Assembly (NCBI RefSeq): GCF_021130785.1
Contig: NC_060214.1
Coordinates: 6,387,001 to 6,451,000, forward strand
DNA from: Homalodisca vitripennis
Lineage: Eukaryota > Arthropoda > Insecta > Hemiptera > Cicadellidae
Direction: 5' to 3'
DNA length: 64,000 nt
Position numbers and translations under genes: made by a program. Under the pieces are notes generated by a model, which saw nothing but the letters and a program-made list of their open reading frames with translations, searched no databases and was not told the DNA's origin. Position 1 is the first letter of the stretch. Each line of letters opens with the position of its first letter. Below, one piece after another: positions 1 through 11,015 of the stretch.

Positions 1-13
1 CGTTTTCTTTCAG

Positions 14-160
14 AGTATAGACAGCACCATAATTGGAAGCTGCTGCCCATTGACGAATGTGGATTGCGAAACAGCAGAGCTTCCAGAGTGATGGAGAGAA
101 AGACCGCCGAGTGGGCCCAGTATCCTTGGATCGCTCTCATCTACAGCTACAGCGAGGAGG
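14..160 (+). CDS. Serine protease exon A: activation segment
   Basis: The exon follows a pyrimidine-rich acceptor (tttctttcag) at the window start. It encodes the linker Cys that normally bonds to the catalytic domain, the activation Arg, then VMERKTAEWAQYPWIALIY. The PWIALI stretch is the standard early beta strand. The exon ends after one base of a Gly codon. The next six bases are GCAAGT, so the donor is a GC donor; the nearby GT donor four bases on would break the frame of the next exon. Confidence 0.82.
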
Positions 161-3100
161 GCAAGTATATACTTGGCCAATATTTATAGTCTTCATTTCG
201 GCTCATCGCAAAAACCCTTCATAATTGTTATCTATTTGTTCCAGGAGACAGTATACGATGCGGCGGTGTCATCATCAACAGGAGGTACGTCCTCACGGCT
301 GCCCACTGCATATATCCGGAAGGATGGTAGGTATGTTATCACCATGTTGGTGGTAAGTTGTTAATTATACGTGTTTGTTACATAAGGAACATTGCTGACT
401 TGTAAACCGCATTTTGGTTCATAAAATTTTGCACGGTTATAATCAGATAGAGCACAACGTTCTCTCTCATGTTCAACAGCTTTCGCTAAGGACATTGCGC
501 CTCTTCCGTGGCAGGATATCCAGGATGGGTAAGGCTGGATCTAGGGATCGACTTCTTTAAATCCCACGAGGAAATATGACGGGCACTGTATCGGTTTTGT
601 CGCCTTGGAAGGAAGAGAGACTACCTCTGTTCCAGCCTCTTCCGGTCAAAGGTGGCAGGGAAGACCGTAGAAGAAAATAACCCTCATAACTAGGTAATTT
701 AACCCTAAGGGAGCCCCACCCACTCTAACACTCATCCTCCACAGTTGACTAGACCTATTGACCAGCTCTTACTTCGTTGATATCTCGAAATGTTCCTTTT
801 GTCATGTACCACTTCTGGACATCCATTGGGTTGTGCACATTAAAGTGTAACATTGGTCTTTACTGTGTCCATCATTATAGGTTGTAATGGGTAGGTTAGG
901 TTAGGTTAGTTTATGTTAGGTTAGGTTAGGTTAGGTTAGGTTAGGTTAGGTTGGGTTAGGCTAGGTTAGGTTATGTAAACCAACCGGAAGAGAAACCTCC
1001 TTATTCCGTCATAAAAACCGTTCAGTAGGCATTCGCGTACTCCCAAACCGAAATGTACATTTAAGATAGTGCACGATGTGTATGGGCAATTTAAAAACTC
1101 GGAATGTTGTTAATAATTTATAGTTTTGGACAACAACAAAAATACTGTTAACATGTTCTTTCCTTTAAGTTTATTATTGATGCTGTGTGGTTCGTCAGGA
1201 TAACAGGTGTGTGAACATTTGCTATCGTTAATGTTACAAAGTAAAAACACAAAGTTTCGAGAATTGCTGTCTATCATCTTTATCAATTGTAGAAACCCTA
1301 AGAGACCAATTGCACACAAAATTAAACACTGATCAATATGTGGTGATGAACTCGTCCAAGTCGTAAGTAATAACATAATACGTAGTTCATCAAAAATTCA
1401 AGTCTGAAGGTCCAGAATGATAGAAGGAGGTATTTAGTTAGGTTAGGTTGTGTTAAGTAACGTTAGGTTACGTTTTAGTGCTAAGACAGGTAATGTTGAG
1501 TTAGTTTAGGTGAGGTTAGGTCAGGTTACGTTAGTTTAGGTGAGGTTAAGTTAGATGAGATTAGGTTAGGTTAGGTTAGAATAGTATGGGTTAGGTTATG
1601 TTACGTTAAGTTAGGCTAGGTTAGATTGAGTTAGGTTAGGTTAGGTTATGCTAGGCTAGTTTAGGTTAGGTTATGATAGTTTTATTTTTGGTGGGGTTAG
1701 GTTAGGTTAGAATAGAATAGGATTGGTTGGGTTATGTTAGGTTGAGTCAGGTGAGTACAATTAAGCTTAAGTTAGGTTTTGTTGCGTAAGGTTAGATTAG
1801 GTTAGGTTACGTTTGTTATGTTAACGTGGCATCGTAAAGAACAAACCCACTGAATAAGACATTTACCTGAGCACATCAAAGAGAAACACCAGTGTTCATT
1901 TGCACTAATTGTCTGTTACTTGGCCAGGTGACTTTAAGAAATGGATCCTATTGGTAAATTACAGGTATGGCATATCTTTGTCTTCGGTTAAAGTTTTTGA
2001 GGAGTCCTGCTCCTGACAAAGTCAAAAAGAATGTTAGTGCAGTATGAGTACCCGAGGATTTGGAGTGGAAGCTAAATCTGAGAATCATAGTTATTTTATG
2101 GAAACTTAAGTCAATGTACAATACTTCCAAAAGATAGCTATAGTAGTAAGAGTTTATTCATAATGTTGATTTTTTATCTCTTCAGACGAACATGACTTCA
2201 GTGTTCAGGAATGAAGTCTGCGACAGTGCCAGGTACCACATGCTGCAATAAAAGTAAGGTTAAATGGAGCTAAAATCAACATTTAAACTTCCAAAGGTTA
2301 ACAAAATTACGGTTGTCATAAATTGATAAATCTAAATATAATTTATACAGGACTTATTTCAAAGTATCCACAAGTTTAGTAAGTTCATGGAGATTTTTTT
2401 ATATTAAAAAGTGTCACTAAGATAGCACATGCCCCGTCCCTTCTCACAAAATATAAAGAAAACATAAAATTCTTTATCACATAACTTATTAGGTAAAAAA
2501 CTCTTGTGTTTTATAACTCATTATGCCTGACAGGATCACCGTTACCCTAGGAGAGTATACTTTGCTCGACCCTTTGACTTGCGGTGATGATGCCTGCAGT
2601 TGTTCTGAAGCCTATGATCTGCCCGTACACCGAACATGTGCCGAAGAAACTATCACCCACCCATATTACACTTCAAGACCTGACGGACTCCATGAAGAAA
2701 ACGACATCGCATTGATTCGTTTGAACGATCCGATTCCTAGCTATAAAGGTATGATTTAATGGTACTTGTCGTTTGTAACGATTAACATGATCGGCTGAGC
2801 GTTAGCGAAGACTTTCATTTAGGCAACATCAAGTTCGATGATGGCGCATGTCACTCCATGTCATTTAGTTGGCAGTAGTGTACATTTTTACATTGGTCTT
2901 ATGGGTAACCATGATGGCAACGAGAAAATCACAGGAGAATTAAATCTGTGAACAAACTGAGTCATATGACGTAAATTATATCTCAGAGAATCCTGCTTCA
3001 ATTTTAGTGACGGTAGGAGATCTTGTGATATCAATGTATGAGATAATAACAATTATTACCAATGGCAGTATAAATAAAAACTATCAAAGTAAAGTAGACA

Positions 3101-5967
3101 GCTGCTGGTTTGTACACTTAGTATCAATTACAATAACAATAAGCTACATTAATAACACTGACTAATATATAATATTTTGTCATTATTTGCAGGCACTGCT
3201 GCCAATCATATAACTCCAATATGTTTGCCAGCATTTGCTGAATCTTCAAAATATTTTGAGGATAAATTGTTGGAAGTTGTTGGATGGGGACAAATGCATT
3301 CAGGTAAAATATTTTTCTTCTTTATAGGGGATTTATATTTTACTAGTGTGTTGATTATGAAGGACATTTTCCATTGTTCAGTGATACAAAGTATCAGCAA
3401 CACTACGTTTCGAGACCTACATTCTGATCTCTTCTTCAGGTGGATCTCCTTCCACAAAGAAAAAGTGTTCATTTGGTTGATTTAAATACACAGTGTGTTC
3501 ATTTGAAAACTTCAAACTCGTATTAAAAGACTTATAGCTCAAGTATCACAATTCTGTAAACGGGAGTGTATAGTACTGATTGGGGGAACAAAAACAATAT
3601 TTTCAAAATGGGGGTGCTCACCCCCATTCCCCCCGTACTCAAAGCCAAAATTTGGAAATGGCAACTAATACCTTGTAACACCATAAATTGAAACTCATAA
3701 AAAAATTCTGTATTTTGGTTTTAAAAAAATTGAAATCGGACAACCGAGCCGTTTTATATCAGCAGCCAATAATGTAATTTCACATATTGCAATTATTAGT
3801 CTACAAACTACTGTACTACTGCTAACAACACAACACTATTACTTACTGAATGCAATGATATTGCCAAAAAAGCAAAAGGTTTTGTGTAATATTAACATAA
3901 TTACTAATTTCCCTATCAGTATTTGTAAGTAAACAGGACAAGCAAGTGTCTTATCATTCTTTTATCTTTCTTATCTACAGTATTTTTCGGACTGGTCCGG
4001 TAAGCGGCTATCCATGGTCATGTTTCAACGCACCAAACATTTTGCAATGCATTGTAAACGGTTTGGCCGATTTCATTTTTTTACCAAAATACAGCATTTT
4101 TTATGAGCTTCAATTTATGATGTCATAATAATAAACTATCTTGATAGAAAGGTACTTAAATAAAAGAGACAGCATCAAATTATAAAAAGGCTGGCAGCCT
4201 CTGATCACTGTTGGTCTTATTAGTTGTTGACTGACAAATCTTCAGCCAATCACAAGAGAGCTCATCTTCAACTCACCTGTACAAATGGATGCGTATTATT
4301 GGCAGTTTCGGCGTAAAATCTGTTGACTGGAATTTTTTTAACGAGGCCGAAATATTTCCAAACATTTAATTTGTGAGCGATTTTTCGATGTTTAGCCTTT
4401 AGCATTTGGATACTACAGTCTCCTAATTTGTTTTATTTGTTTGAATACTGATTTTTTGTAGTATATTGCGACTTATGACGGCAATTGTGCCATACTGCAC
4501 ATAGCTCGGCAATTCAAGACCTAAAACAATAATAGTCCTATTCTTAACGGCGTGATCCTTGCCTTTAAATCTCGTTGCACACATCCACAACTCTGCATCC
4601 ACCGACAGTGCATCATTGGGATTTCTAACGTCGTCTACGATGAATTTTTAAAATACTAATAATAATAATCTCTTTATTGCATTCTTTTAAAAATTTCTAC
4701 ATCGTATCGAAATCGTCAATAGTTTGTCAATTTAAAACGATATTATCTACACATTCACGCAACCTCATACTCACAATTCATACAATCATTCAAGACACAA
4801 TCGCACTGACCTCAGATCCATCACTCTCAAATATCCCAGCGGCTTATCATGAATTCATCAACAGAGTAGAAAGCCTTGGACTCCAAAAGGAGTATGAGAC
4901 GCGTTTTAAATTGATATTGATTATTGGAAATTTTGATTTCTTCAGGGAGCCTGTTGATTTATCTGACACCAACTTCTTGCGATAGATGTTGCGCTAATGT
5001 CAATCTGCGTTGATGAGTTCGAAAGTTGGCCCTGCCTCTAGTTTCATATTGATGAACGTCACTGCCACGAATCAAGGTGCACCTTGATCTGCAGTACATG
5101 ATCACCTCAAAAATATAGATACAGGGCAAAGTCACCAATCTCAACTCCCTACACGACTCTCTATAATTCAAATTTTCAGTGATTCTGACAGCTTTTTTCT
5201 GGAGTCTAAAGACGCCAAAAAATCATTGATGTTTATTAATAATTTATTTTGGGTCCACGCTTTATTTTGCTGCCAATCATGTCTCGTTCCAGCAGGCCCA
5301 GAGGCTTTTAATCACACACAGTGGAGTCGCTTGAATCTAACCTCTTTCCGTTTCAGAATCTTGGCAAATATGTGTGAAAACATGTTCATTGTAACAACAT
5401 AGTATAATGTTGAATATAGTATAAGTATTAAGCTAAAAGCAAGCAATATGCTAGACATTTTTATCTTGCTTTAAAATTGTATAGTACCTAGCAATATTCA
5501 CTTTAAAGAACCCTCTAGGTACTGCTGTGATTTCTTTAAAATAGAATCATTGAATTGCAATTTAAGCTCACTGCTGTATGATTGCAGACGCTTACCTACA
5601 AACGATCACTGTGCCGCTAGTGGCACAGGAAAGGTGTGAAAATATGTGGAACAACGCCCTCGTCAAGAGGAAGTTTTGCCCGGGTGGTCGGCCGGAGTGC
5701 ATGAAGACCATCACTGAACAGTTCATCTGCGCGAGTGGGATCAGAGGAAGAGGGTTGTGCACGGGGGACTCTGGAGTACCCCTGATGGTACACATCCCTC
5801 TCGACAGAAAAAGCAGGAGTACAAAGACTTTCGTGGTCGGGGTTGCATCCCACGTTATAGGAGACCAAAATTCAGACTACGATGCAGATTGTGGCAGCGG
5901 TGTACCAGACGTTTTTACCAGGGTGTCTGAATACATGACTTGGATTCTGGATAATATAAAAGAGTAA
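14..5967 (+). CDS. CLIP-type chymotrypsin-fold serine protease, 3' part, 5 exons
   Basis: Exons 14-160, 245-326, 2534-2748, 3193-3303 and 5588-5967 join in frame to a TAA and give about 310 residues. The order is a pre-activation segment with a Cys, a cleavage site R|VMER, LTAAHC (catalytic His), ENDIALIRL (Asp), ICLP, VVGWG, CTGDSGVP (Ser) and a C-terminal helix ending TWILDNIKE. These match the S1 peptidase fold, as in arthropod CLIP proteases of Toll and prophenoloxidase cascades, which are secreted zymogens. Oddities: the usual IVGG start is VMER, GDSGGP is GDSGVP, and the residue six before the catalytic Ser is Gly rather than the Asp of trypsin-like enzymes, so specificity is probably not trypsin-like. 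Extra Cys residues between the His and Asp exons resemble CLIPB loops. The N-terminus with signal peptide and CLIP domain lies outside the window, so membership of the CLIP group is inferred. Splice phases agree at all four junctions. Confidence 0.88.
161..244 (+). other. GC-AG intron
   Basis: The intron starts GCAAGT after GAGG and ends ttgttccag. Only this donor keeps the Gly-Asp-Ser-Ile-Arg-Cys-Gly-Gly reading of the next exon in frame. GCAAGT is the classic context of GC donors. The length is 84 bases. Confidence 0.65.
245..326 (+). CDS. Serine protease exon B: catalytic histidine
   Basis: Encodes CGGVIINRRYVLTAAHC followed by IYPEG. It carries the catalytic His in the canonical TAAHC box and the CGG beta strand before it. 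Acceptor ttccag precedes it and donor GTAGGT follows. A second GT four bases later (GTATGT) would read into TAG, so the first donor is used. Confidence 0.87.
490..880 (+). repeat. Dispersed repeat family A, copy 1
   Basis: Matches, with many substitutions, the segments at 30560-30995 (+) and 62790-63195 (-). All three share a head with GGATATYCAGGATGGG and a distal block with tagacctat and ctggacatcc. It lies in intron 2 of the protease gene. Element class is unknown; no TIR, RT or Pol III box was recognised. Confidence 0.7.
884..985 (+). repeat. Interstitial TTAGG-type tract
   Basis: Nearly uninterrupted repeats of TTAGG, the common insect telomere unit, inside intron 2 of the protease gene. 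About 20 units with occasional substitutions. Confidence 0.85.
1433..1826 (+). repeat. Degenerate TTAGG-type tract
   Basis: A longer, more diverged run of ttaggt/ttacgt/gaggtt units continuing the pattern of the tract at 884-985. It has the G-rich strand on +, the same orientation. Its decay indicates it is older. Confidence 0.8.
2172..2290 (+). repeat. Foldback element family remnant
   Basis: Resembles the right arm of the inverted-repeat elements at 12850-13215 and 57063-57512, with a ctcttcagacgaa head and the later tctgYgacagtg and ggagctaaa blocks. It is a degraded half copy in intron 2 of the protease gene. Confidence 0.5.
2534..2748 (+). CDS. Serine protease exon C: catalytic aspartate
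   Basis: After acceptor gcctgacag the exon reads ITVTLGEY, a Cys-rich loop with four Cys residues, ITHPYY, then ENDIALIRLNDPIP, which is the catalytic Asp box. The donor is GTATGA. The 2.2-kb intron before it holds a dispersed repeat, a TTAGG-type tract and foldback-element debris. Confidence 0.88.
2780..2985 (+). repeat. Dispersed repeat family B copy
   Basis: Shares GGCTGAGCGTTAGCGAA, tcactcca, ttacattggtct and atgatggcaacgag blocks with copies near 22970-23200, 31225-31450 and 34190-34440. Class unknown. It sits in the 444-base intron between the Asp and ICLP exons. Confidence 0.65.
3193..3303 (+). CDS. Serine protease exon D: ICLP and GWG strands
   Basis: Preceded by attatttgcag. The exon encodes HITPICLPAFAES, with the Cys that pairs with the activation-segment Cys, and LLEVVGWGQMHSG. 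It ends at donor GTAAAA in phase 1. Confidence 0.87.
3361..3442 (-). repeat. Penelope-like / hammerhead-like motif
   Basis: On the minus strand it reads CACCTGAAGAAGAGATC, an 8-base loop, GGTCTC, GAAACGTAGTG. It is followed by a diverged gaacaatggaaaatgtcc block. It is one of at least eight loci in the window with this layout. Confidence 0.6.
4660..5215 (-). pseudogene. Jockey-like LINE 3' end, degraded
   Basis: The minus strand encodes YRESCRELRLVTLPCIYIFE, then YETRGRANFRT and, after a frameshift, INRLPEEIK and FYSVDEFM. These match the C-terminal tail of the reverse transcriptase protein also seen at 20340-21500. The 3' end carries AATAAAGA and a TTA repeat tail. It is 5'-truncated and inactive. 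The same 3' end recurs inserted in the transposase at 10239-10484, so it is a distinct subfamily from the GATTT-tailed copies. Confidence 0.8.
5588..5967 (+). CDS. Serine protease exon E: catalytic serine and stop
   Basis: Acceptor gattgcag is followed by an open frame of 126 codons and TAA. It contains ITVPLV, a Cys-bounded loop, CTGDSGVPLM with the catalytic Ser, and VPDVFTRVSEYMTWI, the usual C-terminal strand and helix. Val replaces the second Gly after the Ser. The sequence ASHV, where S-W/F-G is normal, also suggests an altered S1 pocket. The 2.3-kb intron before it holds a LINE remnant and a Penelope-like motif. Confidence 0.9.
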
Positions 5968-6023
5968 ACTGAGAAGTGCCATTTGTTTTTCCAACAAGAT
6001 CATCATTCCTCTACTACCCTATT

Positions 6024-6137
6024 GTTTTTGACGACGAAAGGTTTTAAAGGATTTCGGACATTTGCCTTCGCTATATGTTACAACATGTATAACGCTACGT
6101 TTCGAGGATTGAAATCTACCCTCTTCGTCAGGTGCAG
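6024..6137 (-). repeat. Penelope-like / hammerhead-like motif in the 3' UTR
   Basis: The minus strand has CTGACGA, a GAGGGT/ATCCTC hairpin, then GAAACGTAGCG and further on ggcaaatgtccgaaatcct. It begins about 60 bases after the protease stop and before the first AATAAA, so it would be antisense within the 3' UTR. Confidence 0.65.
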
Positions 6138-6224
6138 GAAATTTAATGCGTAACAGTCTACTGAAAACGCCACACGCTGTAGGTTGTAGGTACTTGTTAT
6201 TCATTATATTTCTTACACCTGATG

Positions 6225-6230
6225 AATAAA
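6225..6230 (+). promoter_or_regulatory. Candidate polyadenylation signal of the protease
   Basis: AATAAA, overlapping further AATAAA copies, lies about 260 bases past the stop codon. A second AATAAA at 6494-6499 is an alternative. Which one is used cannot be told from sequence alone. Confidence 0.4.
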
Positions 6231-6493
6231 TAAATAAATTCCCTTCCCCATAGCATAACATCCTTAGAGAGTAGTCCTCGGTTCGTAGCGTCGCTAAGGG
6301 AGCACTATCTGGGGCGGATGGTTGGGGCGGGGCGCATATGTCTCTTTCGCTGCGGTTGCACTGGCATGAGTAGGGTGTGTGAGGGTAGTGTGTTTCTTAT
6401 ATTCACTGTATACAAGTAAATGTTATTATTTTGTGTGAGTATGTGTTTATAATGTTTTTAATCATTATACATTTTTGTTAGTTTATATTCTTC

Positions 6494-6499
6494 AATAAA
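6494..6499 (+). promoter_or_regulatory. Alternative polyadenylation signal
   Basis: TTCAATAAAG about 530 bases downstream of the protease stop. The intervening sequence includes a GC-rich patch (6290-6380) of unknown role. Confidence 0.3.
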
Positions 6500-6645
6500 G
6501 TTGTACTTTTTGTTATTCATGTGGAAAACGTTTACAGCAAAATGTTTAGTTTTATTATTATTTAAAATTAAGAATATTGGTTCTAGTTACGATATGAGAT
6601 TAAATGTAAGAAAGGGCCATGAGGCCCTAATTTCACCTCAAATAA

Positions 6646-6818
6646 AGAAATATTTTATATTTCATTTCATATATATTTTCATATTTCATTTTATATTTCG
6701 TTTCATATTTCATTTCATATATATTTTCATATTTCATTTTATATTTATTTTCATATTTCATTTATATTTCATTTTATATTTCATTTCATATTTATTTTCA
6801 TATTTCATTTCATTTCAA
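6646..6818. repeat. AT-rich minisatellite
   Basis: Irregular tandem array of tttcatatttcatt-type units, 10 to 20 bases long. The forward open frame across it (rich in Phe, His, Ile) is a by-product of the repeat. Confidence 0.85.
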
Positions 6819-6839
6819 TAACTACGTTTTGAGACTTGA

Positions 6840-8545
6840 TTATGTTAACATTACACATAAGAATCTCGTAAATATTAGGTATTAAGAAAAATCTAAAAAG
6901 ATTTTGGATATGTGTGAGGTATATATTTCAAAGGAGTGCATCTTTCACGGTTCTACGGCTATAATGTGGTTATAAAAATGGTTTAAATTTAACATTGCTT
7001 TTGTGAGAATAAAATGAACATGCTCTATTACCTTTTTGTCCCAAAATCATTATGATTATTCCTTGGAGTGAGAGGGACTTTGGTCGGATAATGACGCAAT
7101 ATTAAGTAGCCCTTAGTGATTAAGGGTCCTTAATAAATGAAAATCTAAAGTCCTAACTTAAAATAGAACCACTTAAGTCCTCAAAAAAGATTGTTTATAT
7201 GAGAAACACAAATTAAAACTTACACGTTCTAGTTATTTTTTAATATGTACCGTTTTACTGGCACATGAGGGGTTAGCTTTGAAATTTAAATTTTTGTGAA
7301 GGTTCAAAAAAAAGGAAAAGAAAATCTTCTGAAATAAATAAAGTTCAAACTAAAATAAAACTTCTTCTTGAAAATAATTGCTGGATTTAAAATTAAAATA
7401 AAAACTTCTTGATTACTTTTAAGTTCTAACTTGTAATATATTCGTTACTCAAAATGTACTAAGTTCTTACAGCTTGTCTTTTATTCAATTTTCAAAATTC
7501 AAAACTTTCACACTCTAATCTGATCTGGCAATTCTTCACTTTAATTTATCTTCAAAATTAAATTTTATTTTGCTACTAATTTTCTTTACTTTACTTTAAA
7601 TATTACTTCTTTTCAGTGTTAGAATTTTTTAAATATTGCTGAAAGCATCCGCAGGTTCGATGACGATTAGCAAAAAATAATAACTCTAAGCACTTTCAAA
7701 GACTACTCTTTACTACTGCTTCCGATCAACTGAGACGGGAGGTACGGCATGTCTACCTCACCCCACCTCTCAATTTCGTTATCAAACACTGCCATCTGCG
7801 ATGCGCGCCTCACTGACAGCAGCCTCTTTTGTACTGTCCAGTCCTTATCATCTTCTGGGCCTACTCCTTTCACCGGTAATCCAGTTACCCCAGAATTACA
7901 ATTTAATACAATCGGTACAATTACATAATGACTCAACACAGTTAAGCTATTCTGGGAAGGGTTTATTCAATGCGAATATTGAGTTAAAAGCTCAATTTTC
8001 GTATAACGCTTTGTACAGCAACAGAAATCTGATACTGGTATAGGTTGACTCTTGTAACCTGGGGCCCACGTCTGTCTGAAAAGTCGTCAATGAAAGCTTA
8101 TAAAATAAATTTCTTACATCATTTAGACATCAGAGATACTTAGACAACAGAGCAGCTCATCCCTGTTGCCCAGCGGCTATCCAGTGTAATCTAGATGAAG
8201 AGGTATTCTTATTGAGTGAAATGGAACTTAACTCAATATTCCCAGTCAAACAGTCAAACCGTCAACCCAATCACGTCTTCTAAAACAATAACACAACTAA
8301 GGTTAGCGCACTGAAAAGTTAAGATTCTCGACATAGGCCTACGTAAAACAAAACATTTACTCCATGGACTGGAAGTTAAAGTATAAAAGCAGCTGTTATT
8401 CCTACAGTATAGTAAAAAAAAGGTCTTTTATTATTGACTTATTAATTTATTTTTGACGTATTAGTTATTAATTTTTAATTTAAAAATAAAATAGTACAGT
8501 ATTTTACGTTAAAATAGTTAAACGAATTAGTTAACTAGGTTAGTT
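6840..8545. other. AT-rich gene-free interval
   Basis: No recognisable gene. A less AT-rich patch at 7690-7930 is open on both strands (minus frame 7703-7939, 78 codons) but matches nothing I know. Around 8175-8255 there is a partial match (tctagatgaagaggtattct, aacttaactcaatatt) to the core and end of the foldback family. Confidence 0.4.
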
Positions 8546-8548
8546 ATT

Positions 8549-8683
8549 CACCTGAAGAAGAGGTCTGATTGCGGATCTCAAAACTTAGTCGTACTTAATT
8601 TTTTTTTGTTTCAATAAACGATGGCAAATGTCCAGAAATCCTGTTTCCTCCACAAAACCCTTCCATCGTCAAAAACAAACTTC
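8549..8683 (+). repeat. Penelope-like / hammerhead-like motif, long copy
   Basis: CACCTGAAGAAGAGGTC, loop, GATCTC, then CAAAAC (the expected GAAAC is mutated), a T-rich spacer, AATAAA, GATGGCAAATGTCC, and a tail reading ccatcgtcaaaaacaaa. It shows the whole 135-base layout of the family. Confidence 0.65.
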
Positions 8684-9410
8684 TAACGAAGAATTAGTTA
8701 ACTAGTCGAAATAGATTTTGCGAGTCTGAGAACACAAAGTTTCTTTATGAAGATATAACGAAGACAATCGCCTTTGAGCAATCTTGGTAATTACATTAAT
8801 ATGACAAATGTGACTTTCATCGAGACCCAGGCATTACAAGGAGTTCCAAGCTCAAACAGTCGTCTCTCATCGGGGACTATTGTTTGAGTTTATAGCTTCT
8901 TGAATGTTATATCCTCAATTACTCCATTGTGAGCATCTCTACTCGCTTTGCTTTACTCTCAAGACTCAGTGTGGACGGATATTGTTGCTTTTTCAGGCAG
9001 GGTTTAATATAAACGAGTATTATTGTAATATAGTGGGTTGAGTAACCCATGCTTGTTTTAGGAATCAGTTGTTTTAAACTATACAACAATATTCTCACGA
9101 AATTAACTCTGGAAGTGTTTTTAAGACACTCTCTGTTCCACAAGACGTACATGTAGAGTGCAAGTGTTTTCTATTGAAATCAATTATTTAAATAAAATAA
9201 GTTTCAAGGAACCAAAGTCTTGTAATAGTACAGATAACAAACACTCGATTAACATATTAAATTGATAGGATATTTAATACTCTAAAACGATTACTTTAAA
9301 AATCAATGTTTCTTCTTAGCAAATATGTTCTTAGTACTGAATACAATTTGTTTGAGGTTTAGTTTAGAACAATAACAGGTTTTGAAACATATGTCATGTC
9401 ACAAAAATCA

Positions 9411-9459
9411 AAAACTACGTTTCATGGGTTGAAATCTATTCTTCTTCAGGTGTCAAAAA
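9411..9459 (-). repeat. Penelope-like motif, short copy
   Basis: The minus strand contains CACCTGAAGAAGA and, 14 bases on, ATGAAACGTAGTTTT. The stem is decayed in this copy. Confidence 0.5.
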
Positions 9460-9678
9460 TCTTTCGGCATAAGGTAAGCATACAGACTAAATTTTTAACT
9501 TCATATGGCGATGAATTTTGTAAACATCGAAGACACAAAATATTACTTGTATAGGGTTTTTCATTTTGGGCGGGTAGATGTTGGCAGCCTGTGGCGGCCA
9601 TGTTGTTTTGGTGTCAGCTGTTCCATTAGTGTATTGTTGTTCAGTAAGTTCTGCCATTTCATTAAAATTTATTTAATC

Positions 9679-11015
9679 ATGACAAGTTACAAGATTGAGC
9701 AGCACGTTCAGATGATCAAACTGTATTATCAAAATAAGTGTTTACCTGTTAAAACGTTACGTGCGTTGCGACCATTTTACGGCAGACGCGGAGGCCCTTC
9801 AATTTCAACTCTTCAACGTTTGGTAACTAAATTCGAGAAGACCGGTTCGGTAAACAACCACCCTACACCCAGAGGTCAAAGGCACAGCAGATCTATCGAG
9901 AACGTCTCCACTGTCCGTGAAAGTGTGCAGAAGAACCTGAGGCAGTCAATTCCTCGCCGTGCACAAGAACTCGGCCTTTCGCAAACTTCAACTTGGCGAA
10001 TTTTGCGTCTGGATTTAGGCCTGCATCCGTACAAAATCCTACTGACCCAAGAGCTTAAATTTTATGACCATAGACAACGCCGTTCGTTCGCCGAGTGGGC
10101 TTTGCAGCGTTTGGAAGAGGACCCTAATTTCGGCCGAAAAATTATCTTCAGCGACGAATCACATTTCTGGATGAATGGCTATGTTAACAAGCATAATTGC
10201 CGTATATGGGAAAACGCAAACCCACATGAGGTTCACCAAAGGCATTTTACTCTGTTGATGAGTTCATAATGGGCCGCTGGGATGAAAACATTAGAAATTA
10301 ATGAAGTTATTCAAGATTATTAACACATAACCCGGTTCTGATATAGATAAATGAAGACCGAATGATATCTTTACGACATGCTGTGTGCTTTATGACATAC
10401 TCTGTTCCATTTTATGACGCATGCAATGCAATTGTAAATATTGTTAATGCAATAAAGAGTATTATTATTATTATTATTATTATTACCAGGTAACAGTGCA
10501 TCCACAAAAAGTTACTGCTTGGTGAGGATTATGGGTTTGGCGGTGTGGTTGGTCCGTATTTTTTTTAAACAACGTTGGTGAGGCCATCACTGTCAACGAC
10601 GAACGCTACAGAACGATGATAACGGATTTCTTTCGGTCCAAATTAAACGATATTGATGTAAACGACATGTGATTTCAGCAGGACGGCTCTACGGCCACAC
10701 AGCGAACGATACCATGAACATTTTGCATGAACATTTTGATTTGAGGGTATGGTCATCTCTCGCAGAGGTGGCGTGAATTGGCCACCAAGATCGAGCGATT
10801 TAACGCTCCTAGACTTTTTTATGGGGTTTTCTTAAGTCGCAGGTTTATACCAATAGTCTCAATCAACCGATGAACTTAAGATCAACATAATCCAGGCAAT
10901 CACTCAAATTCAACCGGATTTATGCGGCAGAGTAATTAAAAATTGGACTACTCGAATCCGTATTATTGTGAGAAACCACAGTGGACATTTGAACAATGTT
11001 ATATTCCATACATAA
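9679..11015 (+). pseudogene. Mariner-like transposase, interrupted
   Basis: Starts MTSYKIEQHVQMIKLYYQNK, a helix-turn-helix typical of these transposases, with GRRGGPSISTLQRLV as a second DNA-binding segment. The first catalytic Asp is in FSDESHFW (codon 10152). A LINE piece splits the frame after HEVHQ (10239). Coding resumes at 10487 with QVTVHPQKVTAW. The second Asp is in QQDG (codon 10682), just after a TGA that replaces a Trp codon. The third is in LLDFF (codon 10812). At least two small frameshifts lie between these. The spacing of the last two Asp, about 42 residues, fits DD41D-type better than DD34D mariners. C-terminus GHLNNVIFH then stop. It cannot produce an active enzyme. Confidence 0.88.
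10239..10484 (+). mobile_element. LINE 3'-end insertion in the transposase
   Basis: A 5'-truncated LINE end: tactctgttgatga, then a 3' UTR, AATAAAGAG and a (TTA)n tail. The same end occurs on the minus strand at 4660-4870. It is flanked by ACCA on both sides, a possible short target duplication. It lands in a transposase codon and proves the order of insertion. Confidence 0.82.

Noticed and set aside
884..985. True telomere end
   Set aside because: The tract is short, interstitial and inside an intron with coding exons on both sides.
3206..3472. Minus-strand ORF opposite the protease exon
   Set aside because: Shadow of exon D and the Penelope-like motif.
4677..4985. Additional protease exon between exons D and E
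   Set aside because: The open frame is antisense to a LINE 3' end, and D joins E in frame without it.
6501..6821. 106-codon ORF rich in Phe, His and Ile as a membrane protein
   Set aside because: Produced by the tttcatattt minisatellite; no conserved start or domain.
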